Source: Crocinitomicaceae bacterium
GTDB taxonomy: Bacteria > Bacteroidota > Bacteroidia > Flavobacteriales_D > Crocinitomicaceae
Direction of reading: 5' to 3'
NCBI GenBank assembly: GCA_030830385.1
Contig: JAURNA010000085.1
Location: forward strand, 1 to 5,530
Length of the DNA: 5,530 nucleotides
Every line of letters starts with the position of its first letter. The stretch's first letter is position 1. Below are positions 1-5,506 of the stretch, piece after piece. Below the pieces are notes generated by a model, which saw nothing but the letters and a program-made list of their open reading frames with translations, was not told where the DNA came from and searched no databases. The position numbers were made by a program, and so were the translations under genes.

Positions 1-289
1 CGAGACGATCCACCTTGTCCTTGAGCTCAGATTCCCGGGTTTTCAATTCACCGGTTTTCGCTTTAGCGGCATTGGCTTCTTCCTGCTTTCCTTCGCGAAA
101 CAGTAAGCCAATTTGCCTGGAAATCTGGTTCATTTCTGCTGCAATCGATTCAAGCGAACCCTTACTCGAACGCCATTCAGCGTCCAATTCCAAAATTTCC
201 TGCACAATCGGCGCAGCATCAAAGTGACGTTTTTCCAGCCCTTTGATAATCGCGTCAGATTCCGTTCTCAATCGTTGAATTTCAAGCAT
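1..289 (-). CDS. serS: Seryl-tRNA synthetase, N-terminal part (runs off left edge)
   Basis: Seryl-tRNA synthetase charges tRNA-Ser with serine in the cytoplasm; this is a class II enzyme. Only about 96 N-terminal residues are in the window. They begin MLEIQRLRTESDAIIKGL and match the family's opening pattern (ML-x-hydrophobic, R/E-rich, then K-R-x-F near residue 20-23). Residues about 30-96 are heptad-like and charged, as expected for the antiparallel coiled-coil arm that grips the tRNA-Ser long variable arm; a GLLFREGKQEEANAAK stretch marks the turn between the helices. The catalytic domain lies outside the window. The start is ATG at 289: an in-frame TAA sits nine codons upstream, and AGGAAG lies just before the ATG. 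The gene follows rpmA on the same strand but beyond a strong terminator, so it probably has its own promoter. The identification is by recognition of the N-terminal pattern and is fairly secure. Confidence 0.88.
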   Translation of the reverse strand, partial: MLEIQRLRTESDAIIKGLEKRHFDAAPIVQEILELDAEWRSSKGSLESIAAEMNQISRQIGLLFREGKQEEANAAKAKTGELKTRESELKDKVDRL

Positions 290-308
290 TGCTTCCTGTA
301 TTTGGGTG

Positions 309-316
309 CGAATTTA
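309..316 (-). promoter_or_regulatory. Weak candidate -7 element for serS
   Basis: On the minus strand TAAATTCG matches the Bacteroidota TAnnTTTG element at all but one defined position. It lies about 20 nt upstream of the serS start, between the rpmA terminator and the gene. No TTG is found at the right distance for a -33 element, so this is only a guess at where the serS promoter may be. Confidence 0.2.
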
Positions 317-366
317 GCCGTTTTCATAGAATTTCGGATAGGCTTAATCCACATTATTGTTCAATA

Positions 367-391
367 AAAAAGGAGCCCCTGAGAGCTCCTG
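367..391 (-). terminator. Rho-independent terminator of the rplU-rpmA operon
   Basis: Read on the minus strand, AGGAGC and GCTCCT form a six-base-pair GC-rich stem (391-386 with 377-372). It can extend inward by a G-T wobble and a C-G pair around a small loop. The 3' arm runs straight into a T-tract (372-367). It begins 24 nt past the rpmA stop codon, the expected place for ending the ribosomal-protein transcript before serS. Confidence 0.88.
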
Positions 392-414
392 TCGATCTTT
401 TTGTCGATGTTCAA

Positions 415-684
415 TTAAGCCTCAGCAGTTTCGAATGGAACTACCGATACAAACGAACGATTGTTTTTCTTCTTGCGGAATTCAACCAAACCGTCAGTCA
501 AAGCGTACAAAGTATGATCTTTTCCCATACCTACATTTTGACCCGGATGATGCTGGGTACCACGCTGACGAACAATGATGTTCCCTGCAATCGCGGCCTG
601 ACCTCCGAAAATTTTCACTCCCAGTCGCTTGCTTTCTGACTCACGACCGTTTTTAGAACTACCGACTCCTTTTTTATGTGCCAT
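415..684 (-). CDS. rpmA: 50S ribosomal protein L27
   Basis: L27 is a small basic protein of the large ribosomal subunit whose N-terminal tail reaches towards the peptidyl-transferase centre and the tRNA acceptor ends. The 89-residue product starts MAHKKGVGSSKNGRESESKR, the highly conserved L27 opening. It continues with the family hallmarks GVKIFGGQ (residues about 22-29), GNIIVRQRGT (about 34-43) and HPGxNVGMGKDHTL (about 46-59). The length is normal. The tail begins directly with Ala-His-Lys-Lys after Met, so there is no cleavable extension of the kind known in Firmicutes. An AGGAG lies about 14 nt before the ATG. The gene follows rplU by 32 nt on the same strand, the usual L21-L27 pairing, and is followed by a terminator. 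Confidence 0.98.
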   Translation of the reverse strand: MAHKKGVGSSKNGRESESKRLGVKIFGGQAAIAGNIIVRQRGTQHHPGQNVGMGKDHTLYALTDGLVEFRKKKNNRSFVSVVPFETAEA

Positions 685-716
685 CGTTGTAAAATTTGCT
701 CCTGACGATTCAGGAA

Positions 717-1028
717 TTATGCTTTAATATCTTTAATCGTAATCGCAGTAAACTGCTGACGATGTCCGTTCTTCTTACGGTACCCTTTTCTTCGCTTCTT
801 CTTGAAAACGATTACTTTGTCACCTTTCACATGCTCTTCTACCTTCGCAGAAACCTTAGCACCTTTTATAGCCGGGGCGCCAATCTGAACATCTCCTCCG
901 TTGTCTACAAGAAGAACCTTATCGAAGTCTACCTTCTTTCCTTCTTCTGCATCCAAACGGTGAACATAGATCTTCTGGTCTTTTTGCACCTTGAACTGCT
1001 GCCCTGCTATCTCTACAATTGCGTACAT
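717..1028 (-). CDS. rplU: 50S ribosomal protein L21
   Basis: L21 is a large-subunit protein that binds 23S rRNA. The product from ATG at 1028 is 103 residues, the usual length for bacterial L21. It opens MYAIVEIAGQQFKV, the conserved N-terminus, followed by a beta-rich body and the basic rRNA-binding segment KKKRRKGYRKKNGHRQ (residues about 76-91), ending in the usual FTAITI-type strand. The open frame continues 15 codons further upstream, to an ATG at 1073, but that part has no family match and would reach into the promoter, so the 1028 start is preferred. The sequence before the start is A-rich (AAGAAAC, AAGAAAAG) with no strong Shine-Dalgarno, as is common in Bacteroidota. There is no lysine/alanine-rich C-terminal extension of the kind found in some Bacteroidota L21 proteins. 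It forms an operon with rpmA. Confidence 0.97.
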   Translation of the reverse strand: MYAIVEIAGQQFKVQKDQKIYVHRLDAEEGKKVDFDKVLLVDNGGDVQIGAPAIKGAKVSAKVEEHVKGDKVIVFKKKRRKGYRKKNGHRQQFTAITIKDIKA

Positions 1029-1070
1029 AATAGCTTTTCTTATTGTTTCTTTAATCCAAAAATTGGACGA

Positions 1071-1100
1071 CAAAGGTAGCGGTTTTTGTTAACAATTCAA
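1071..1100 (-). promoter_or_regulatory. Bacteroidota-type promoter of rplU-rpmA
   Basis: On the minus strand TACCTTTG (1078-1071) is a full match to the TAnnTTTG -7 element. TTG (1100-1098, preceded by A) lies 19 nt upstream, the spacing expected for the -33 element of the Bacteroidota housekeeping sigma factor. Transcription would start at about 1064-1068, giving a short leader of roughly 36-40 nt before the rplU ATG. The spacer contains the 10-bp palindrome TTGTTAACAA (1086-1095). No terminator hairpin separates this promoter from the glycosyltransferase gene upstream, so some read-through is possible. Confidence 0.75.
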
Positions 1101-1118
1101 TGTGGAGAGGAATTTATT

Positions 1119-2540
1119 TCATTCTTCCATTTTCGCCGGGTACGAATACAGCGCCCATCCGTTAGAAAAACGATCCATTGGTGCAATGCCATTCCGTTGG
1201 AGTAAACGCCAGTTATGCATCAGGACATGTTTGTCCCATTGCTGCTCAAATTGTCCCTCGTTGAAAAGGATCAGTGCCTTCTCACGGTTGACTTCAATGG
1301 TGTCCTTCCACAGGTTGATGTAGTCGAATGACAATCCTCTGCCTTGAAGTGCAGGGTCTATCCAGAATGTATACAATGTCTCTCCCTGGTGCGTTTTCAT
1401 ACTTTCCGCCAACTCCAGTTCGAGTTGCTGTTGTTTGTAGACAATACGGAAACTATATCCGGCGAGCCCAAGGTTGATAAGTAAGGATACTGTTAAAGCA
1501 ATCGTTACAAATGGTTGTTTCATACGAGCGCTGATCATTTCAAAGCTACCATAAAACAACACGACAACCAGCGGTATTTCGATCACCAAAAAGCGCTTGT
1601 TCTGGAAGTAGATGGTTCCGATGAACAGAGAATAGAGAACGATCGAAGCAACCATAACCTTTTGAATGGGAAAGCGTTTGAGGAGGGCTATAGTTAAAAA
1701 AAACGTTCCTGCGAAGAAATAAGCCGGATGAAAAAAAGCGAAGAATGAATAAAAAAGGTTCGGAACGGATTTATGCACGATTCCATGGCTTCCCTCTGCG
1801 GTAAGGTTGAACCAGTTCATCGGGTTCAGGATGTCGCTGTATTCCACGCCGTCACCAGCCAGCTGGGCAGTAGGGACAGCGAAAATACTAAGAGCTACAA
1901 CTGCCACGCCGGGCATTGAAAGCGCAAGCATTCCGAAGTTTCGATTTCGAATCAGATGGTAAACGGCCGCAATTCCGGGGATAAGGACCATGATCAACGC
2001 GGCATTGCGTGTTAACAATGCTCCGATCATACAATAAAGACCCGTTAACAAGGCAATTGAGCCCTGGTTTTTATGAAATCGATAGTAGGAATAGAAGGAG
2101 GCTGTCACAAAGAATGAGCACATCGCTTCGGACATGCTGCTCAGACCAAAACGCAGGAAATAAGGAGAAAACGCCAGGAAAGTAAGAATGTAAAGTCCAA
2201 CTGTATTGGTTGTTGCTGCGGGGTACAAGAGCCTGATGAACTTCCACGAAACAACGAGCGTTCCACCGTAAAAAAGCAGCGATACCAATTGTCCGGATGC
2301 CAATTCATCGAAAACCAGCGAAAAAATAGCGATCATTAAAGGGTATCCCATCGGCCAATTGAAGGCTTCGAGTTCACCTCCCGTAAGTACGTTGTTCTTC
2401 AAAACCTGACTGTACCGAAGGTATTCATAGGCATCCTGACCGTAGGCACCGTCAAACTGCAGGACAATGCACGCCGCGAATAGTGTTGCGCACAATGACC
2501 AGAAAATAATCGGCCAGCGGTATTTCATCAAGAAGCTCAT
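1119..2540 (-). CDS. Polytopic membrane glycosyltransferase, GT-C / GT39-like
   Basis: This 473-residue integral membrane protein looks like a GT-C glycosyltransferase, a class that transfers sugars from lipid-phosphate carriers on the outer face of the inner membrane. TM1 spans about residues 10-28. It is followed by an external loop with GQDAYEYLRY, whose acidic D36 and E39 are placed like the catalytic acidic motif of GT39/ArnT-like enzymes. FNWPMGYP follows at residues 60-67, resembling the W-P-P-G-Y-P element of this group. Later come SMSEAM (135-140), as the SE motif before a helix, and LTRNAAL (176-182), as the T-R-x element. Several more hydrophobic helices reach to about residue 365. 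The last 105 or so residues are hydrophilic and probably form an extracytoplasmic domain. The start is ATG at 2540; the in-frame ATG four codons later is also possible, and neither has a clear Shine-Dalgarno. It lies 16 nt behind the DMT transporter gene, so the two are probably co-transcribed. The acceptor and the sugar cannot be told from sequence. Confidence 0.7.
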   Translation of the reverse strand: MSFLMKYRWPIIFWSLCATLFAACIVLQFDGAYGQDAYEYLRYSQVLKNNVLTGGELEAFNWPMGYPLMIAIFSLVFDELASGQLVSLLFYGGTLVVSWKFIRLLYPAATTNTVGLYILTFLAFSPYFLRFGLSSMSEAMCSFFVTASFYSYYRFHKNQGSIALLTGLYCMIGALLTRNAALIMVLIPGIAAVYHLIRNRNFGMLALSMPGVAVVALSIFAVPTAQLAGDGVEYSDILNPMNWFNLTAEGSHGIVHKSVPNLFYSFFAFFHPAYFFAGTFFLTIALLKRFPIQKVMVASIVLYSLFIGTIYFQNKRFLVIEIPLVVVLFYGSFEMISARMKQPFVTIALTVSLLINLGLAGYSFRIVYKQQQLELELAESMKTHQGETLYTFWIDPALQGRGLSFDYINLWKDTIEVNREKALILFNEGQFEQQWDKHVLMHNWRLLQRNGIAPMDRFSNGWALYSYPAKMEE

Positions 2541-2556
2541 GCAATAAAAGTAATCA

Positions 2557-3483
2557 CTATTTGGTAGCGACGCTTTTGCGCTGTTTGAGCTTCGGAATCA
2601 CGTTTGCTGCGAAAACCCCTGCCAGAATGATCATCATCGACGTTACGTGCATTGAGTTGATCTCCTCCTGAAATGAAAGCCCAATGAGTACGGCCGTAAT
2701 CGGAATCAGATAGGTAACGCTGCTTGCAAACAAAATGGATGAACGTGCAATGAGAATGTTGAATAAGAACACGGCAAAAGCCGTCCCGATGAGGCTCAAA
2801 ATGCCAATGTAGATGAGAGACGTTTTGGCATCCGGGTTGGATTGTAAGGTCTCAAACGATCCGTTGAACCCGGTGATAATCAGCGATGGCCAAAGGATGA
2901 TAAAGAAGGAAAGTGCTGTGATTTCAAAACTCCGTAAGCCTTGAAGCGTATGCTTGATGATCGTTACGCTTATGGCATAAAATAAGTTGGCAAGAACAAT
3001 GGCTCCAACGTGAAGGACATTTCCCGTATTGGACAAATTCCCACCGGATAAAGTCAACGCAACGATACCAACAGTTCCAATTGCAACGCCGACCAGTTGA
3101 ATCCAGGTCAACCTGTCCTTAAAAATCAGAAACCCGAGAATGAGTGCAAAGATCGGGGTGAAGCTATTCAGCATTCCCGCGTACCCCGAAGAGAGCGCTG
3201 TCTCGGCGTAGGTGAACAAAAATGCAGGAAAGAAATTTCCGGCAAATCCGACAACTGATAGAAGGAGGAATGTTTTCCAGGATGTAATCTTACGCCAATG
3301 ACGCAGAGCAATGGGAGCCAACGCTATACCCGCAATCGATATTCGGAGTGAAGCCACCTGATGATCCGCAAAGACCTCGCTTCCGTCCGAAGCATACATG
3401 CCAAGCTTCATTAGGATGAAGGAACTGCCCCAGACAACTCCGAGAACAATCAGCACGATCCAGTTTCCAAGTACGACAGGCAC
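2557..3483 (-). CDS. EamA/DMT-superfamily transporter
   Basis: This is a drug/metabolite transporter of the EamA type in the inner membrane, probably an exporter of a small metabolite; the substrate is unknown. The protein is almost wholly hydrophobic, with about ten helices in two repeated EamA halves. The first half carries WGSSFILMK near the N-terminus and the ending pattern NSFTPIFALILGFLIFKDRLT followed by G-V-A-I-G-x-x-G-I. The second half repeats this as SVTYLIPITAVLIGLSFQEE followed by a last helix and a basic tail. With the GTG start at 3483 the product is 308 residues, and N7-W8 sits just before TM1, as is usual in Bacteroidota homologues. The open frame extends to a TTG at 3516 (319 residues, in-frame TAA two codons further up). 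That TTG falls on the -33 element of a good promoter, so I prefer the later start. No ATG start is available near the N-terminus in this frame. A frameshift joining the out-of-frame ATG at 3495 is a less likely alternative. Confidence 0.88.
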   Translation of the reverse strand: MPVVLGNWIVLIVLGVVWGSSFILMKLGMYASDGSEVFADHQVASLRISIAGIALAPIALRHWRKITSWKTFLLLSVVGFAGNFFPAFLFTYAETALSSGYAGMLNSFTPIFALILGFLIFKDRLTWIQLVGVAIGTVGIVALTLSGGNLSNTGNVLHVGAIVLANLFYAISVTIIKHTLQGLRSFEITALSFFIILWPSLIITGFNGSFETLQSNPDAKTSLIYIGILSLIGTAFAVFLFNILIARSSILFASSVTYLIPITAVLIGLSFQEEINSMHVTSMMIILAGVFAANVIPKLKQRKSVATK

Positions 3484-3486
3484 GTG

Positions 3487-3517
3487 CAAATGTACATCAA
3501 AATTCAGGCCTGACAAA
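3487..3517 (-). promoter_or_regulatory. Bacteroidota-type promoter of the DMT-glycosyltransferase operon
   Basis: On the minus strand TTTG (3517-3514) and TACATTTG (3494-3487) are separated by exactly 19 nt. Both elements match the -33 and -7 consensus fully. The predicted transcription start is at about 3480-3484, on or next to the GTG at 3483. The transporter mRNA would then be leaderless or nearly so. The promoter overlaps the longest reading frame of the transporter, which helps choose its start. Confidence 0.6.
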
Positions 3518-3543
3518 TGGCTTTATTTATCAACATTTAATAT

Positions 3544-3563
3544 TATGCCCCACTTCTTACCAC
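3544..3563 (-). promoter_or_regulatory. Second, degenerate MraZ-like box pair facing the transporter
   Basis: Read on the minus strand, GTGGTAAGAA (3563-3554) is followed directly by GTGGGGCATA (3553-3544). The two GTGG cores are 10 bp apart, the same period as in the perfect pair near mraZ, and the first unit matches GTGGTAAAAA at nine of ten positions. The pair lies about 26 bp upstream of the -33 element of the transporter promoter. It may be a second MraZ site or the other half of one operator region; this is inferred from sequence similarity alone. Confidence 0.45.
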
Positions 3564-3631
3564 TTTTAAAAAATCCCTATAGAATAAAGGATTAAAAAGA
3601 AATAGTGTAACATTTTCGAATTAAAATCGTT

Positions 3632-3639
3632 TATATTTA
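3632..3639 (+). promoter_or_regulatory. Possible -7 element for mraZ
   Basis: TATATTTA matches TAnnTTTG except at the last base. If used, transcription would start near 3645 and the GTGG repeats would lie just downstream, where bound MraZ would block the polymerase. No TTG exists on the plus strand between 3541 and 3707, so there is no canonical -33 element. TAATTTTA at 3683-3690 is an equally imperfect alternative. Confidence 0.25.
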
Positions 3640-3657
3640 TCAACAATATGAAATAAG

Positions 3658-3677
3658 GTGGTAAAAAGTGGTAAAAA
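3658..3677 (+). promoter_or_regulatory. MraZ operator: perfect tandem repeat of GTGGTAAAAA
   Basis: Two identical adjacent 10-bp units GTGGTAAAAA (3658-3667 and 3668-3677) end 30 bp before the mraZ start. MraZ is known to bind short direct repeats with a G-rich TGG/GTGG core spaced by one helical turn upstream of its own gene. The 10-bp period and place fit such an autoregulatory site for the mraZ-rsmH-ftsL operon. Confidence 0.7.
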
Positions 3678-3707
3678 TCAAGTAATTTTATCCATTAATA
3701 ATCCGTC

Positions 3708-4169
3708 ATGGCAGGACTAGTAGGCGAATACGAGGTGAAGTTGGATGCGAAAGGACGCTTCCTGTTTCCTTCCGGATTACGGAAGCAGCTTCCGCCTGCA
3801 GGTCAGCGAGATTTCATGTTGAATAAGGGTTTTGAAGATTGTTTGACACTTTTTCCGCTACAGGAATGGGAGGTGTTGAGCGAACGACTGTCAAAGTTGA
3901 ACCTCTTCAAGCCCAAAAACCGGATGTTCTATCGATTGTTTCACCAGGGAGCAAAGCTGGTGAGCCTAGATCGCGCAGGGAGAGTGCACATACCTGTTGC
4001 ACACCTGGAGAGAGTGGGATTGAAGCAAGAGGCAATGCTGATTGCTTACAACGATCGGGTGGAAGTCTGGGACAAAGTCAAGTACTTCGAAATGATCGAA
4101 GGGTCCATGGCAGATTTTGCGGATTTGGCAGATGAAGTAATGGGGGACCTTGATCATGAAGCAGAATAG
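3708..4169 (+). CDS. mraZ: Transcriptional regulator MraZ
   Basis: MraZ is a DNA-binding regulator encoded first in most dcw clusters; it binds repeats in front of its own operon and controls cell-division and cell-wall genes. The 153-residue product has two SpoVT-AbrB-like halves. Each carries the D-x-x-G-R hallmark: D13-A-K-G16-R17 followed by FLFPSGLR, and D88-R-A-G91-R92 followed by VHIP. The conserved RMFYRLFHQGA (72-82) links them. The length is close to that of other MraZ proteins, and the acidic C-terminal tail is unremarkable. The start is ATG at 3708; TTATCC-rich sequence precedes it without a Shine-Dalgarno, as often in this phylum. A tandem GTGGTAAAAA operator lies just upstream, and the 3' end overlaps rsmH by 14 nt, which suggests translational coupling. 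Confidence 0.97.
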   Translation: MAGLVGEYEVKLDAKGRFLFPSGLRKQLPPAGQRDFMLNKGFEDCLTLFPLQEWEVLSERLSKLNLFKPKNRMFYRLFHQGAKLVSLDRAGRVHIPVAHLERVGLKQEAMLIAYNDRVEVWDKVKYFEMIEGSMADFADLADEVMGDLDHEAE

Positions 4170-5070
4170 TGCGTATCACATACCGGTAATGCTTGAGCCT
4201 TGTCTGGAGGGATTGAATATCCGTCCAGATGGAGTGTACGTCGATGCTACCTTCGGTGGCGGAGGACATTCACGTGCTATTTTCGATCGACTCGATGGAG
4301 GAGTCCTGATCAGTTTTGATCAGGATCCGGATGCGAAAGAAAATGCGTGGGATGCGGAGAACTTCCATTTTGTTGCTGCGAATTTCGCGTACATAAAAAA
4401 CCACCTTCGCTTACTCGGAATCAAGGAAGTAGACGGGATTCTGGCTGATCTTGGAGTTTCTTCTCATCAGTTTGATGTGACCGATCGTGGCTTTTCCATT
4501 CGCGGAGATGCTCCATTGGACATGCGCATGAACCAGGCCGGAGAACAAACTGCTGAACGAGTGGTGAATGATTATCCGGAAGAAGAACTGACCCGCGTGT
4601 TTCGTTCCTATGGTGAAATTCGCAATGTTGGCAAGCTGGTTCGATCAATTGTTTCTGCACGTCGTTCCGGGAAGCTCAAGACGACCGGACAACTCGTGGA
4701 AATTGCGGAAAGCTGTGCTCCGAAGAGAAAGGAAAATAAATACCTGGCCCAGGTGTTTCAGGCGGTTCGCATTGAAGTGAATAATGAAATGGAAGTGCTG
4801 GAAGCATTTCTTGAGTCAACGGAAACCGTGTTAAAGCCCGGAGGTCGATTGGTGGTCATGTCCTACCACTCTCTCGAAGATCGAATGGTGAAAAACTACA
4901 TGAAGCGCGGTTCGGTATCCGGAGAGATTACCAAAGATTTTTACGGAAACATCCAGAAGCCATTTACAGAAGTGGTTCGAAGACCCATTGTGCCTACGAA
5001 CGCAGAAATAGAACAAAACAGTCGCGCCCGCAGTGCGAAACTCAGAATAGCCGAGCGAAATGGAGAATGA
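4156..5070 (+). CDS. rsmH: 16S rRNA (cytosine-1402-N4)-methyltransferase RsmH
   Basis: RsmH (MraW) uses S-adenosylmethionine to methylate N4 of C1402 in 16S rRNA, tuning the ribosomal P site. The 304-residue product shows the family motifs in order: HIPVML (8-13), the SAM-binding DATFGGGGHS (30-39), FDQDP (54-58), DGILADLGVSSHQFD (93-107), RGFSIRGDAPLDMRM (111-125), QVFQAVRIEVNN (199-210), and YHSLEDR (237-243). The C-terminal SRARSAKLRIAE is also typical. Length is normal. The frame opens at a TTG at 4150, but the ATG at 4156 gives the usual short lead before HIPVM and has a GGGGGA about 9 nt upstream, so it is chosen. It overlaps mraZ by 14 nt and the next gene by 11 nt, in the standard dcw order. 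Confidence 0.98.
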   Translation: MKQNSAYHIPVMLEPCLEGLNIRPDGVYVDATFGGGGHSRAIFDRLDGGVLISFDQDPDAKENAWDAENFHFVAANFAYIKNHLRLLGIKEVDGILADLGVSSHQFDVTDRGFSIRGDAPLDMRMNQAGEQTAERVVNDYPEEELTRVFRSYGEIRNVGKLVRSIVSARRSGKLKTTGQLVEIAESCAPKRKENKYLAQVFQAVRIEVNNEMEVLEAFLESTETVLKPGGRLVVMSYHSLEDRMVKNYMKRGSVSGEITKDFYGNIQKPFTEVVRRPIVPTNAEIEQNSRARSAKLRIAERNGE

Positions 5071-5503
5071 ATTCATCGATAAGGAAGGTCTTGAAGCGCT
5101 GGAGGAGGTGCAAAAGGAGAAGAAACGCAAGGAAAAGGAGCGCAAGGAAAGACGACACTGGTCAAAACGAAAGAAAAACTCGAAAGTTCCGGGCATGTTC
5201 GTGCAGATTTTGAACGGCGATTTCCTCTCGAAGGAGTTTGTACTTGGAAACCTTGGCTTCATCTTATTCGTGATGTTCCTTCTGTTATTGACCGTAGGAA
5301 AGGGGTATTACGGAAAACAATTGTCCAAGGACGTTGACGAAGCACAGAAGGAATTGGATGAAATGACCGCTGACTATGTGGAAGCGAAAGCACGCATGGA
5401 AGAGGAAACAAGACGATACAGGCTGGTTCAGCAGCTTGGACCAAGAGGACTCGTGGAATCTGAAGATTCAACAAAGGTGATCCGACTTAAAAAGGTGGAA
5501 TAA
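5060..5503 (+). CDS. ftsL: FtsL-like cell-division protein (Bacteroidota type)
   Basis: FtsL is a small bitopic membrane protein of the divisome that works with FtsB/DivIC-like and FtsQ partners to activate septal FtsW-FtsI peptidoglycan synthesis. This 147-residue protein has a cytoplasmic N-terminus that is strongly charged, mostly Lys/Arg/Glu at residues 17-42. The segment ILNGDFLSKEF (50-60) resembles the one just before the membrane in Bacteroidota FtsL-like proteins. A single transmembrane helix follows (about 62-80), then a heptad-like periplasmic coiled coil (about 86-125) and a short GLVESEDS-type tail. Topology, size and position between rsmH and a probable ftsI all agree. The ATG at 5060 overlaps the end of rsmH by 11 nt. 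Sequence divergence makes FtsL hard to prove by motif, so the name rests mostly on context and architecture. Confidence 0.88.
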   Translation: MENEFIDKEGLEALEEVQKEKKRKEKERKERRHWSKRKKNSKVPGMFVQILNGDFLSKEFVLGNLGFILFVMFLLLLTVGKGYYGKQLSKDVDEAQKELDEMTADYVEAKARMEEETRRYRLVQQLGPRGLVESEDSTKVIRLKKVE

Positions 5504-5506
5504 TAC

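Larger units (their letters stand above)
3525..3645 (+). repeat. 11-bp direct repeat ATTTATCAACA, two copies 110 bp apart
   Basis: ATTTATCAACA occurs at 3525-3535 and again at 3635-3645, same orientation, start to start exactly 110 bp. Each copy contains TTATCAACA, which differs by one base from the TTATNCACA DnaA box. One copy lies on the left side of each of the two GTGG repeat pairs (gaps of 8 and 12 bp). In such AT-rich DNA some similarity is expected by chance, so a function is uncertain. Confidence 0.45.

Noticed and set aside
1029..1073. N-terminal extension of L21 by 15 codons
   Set aside because: The extra residues do not fit the L21 family and the codons lie between the predicted transcription start and the normal MYAIVEI start.
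696..1079. A 127-residue plus-strand reading frame across rplU
   Set aside because: It lies antisense to the certain L21 gene, gives a Cys/Phe/Leu-rich product without family features, and has no ribosome binding site.
3572..3593. Small inverted repeat AATCC/GGATT between the divergent operons
   Set aside because: Only five base pairs with a 12-nt loop and no T-tract; too weak for a terminator or a convincing operator.
4150..4155. TTG start for rsmH
   Set aside because: The ATG two codons later is the better codon, is preceded by GGGGGA at suitable distance and gives the usual N-terminus.
4831..5262. A 143-residue minus-strand reading frame across rsmH and ftsL
   Set aside because: It is antisense to two well-supported genes; its Phe/Ser-rich product mirrors the Lys/Glu-rich codons of ftsL on the other strand.
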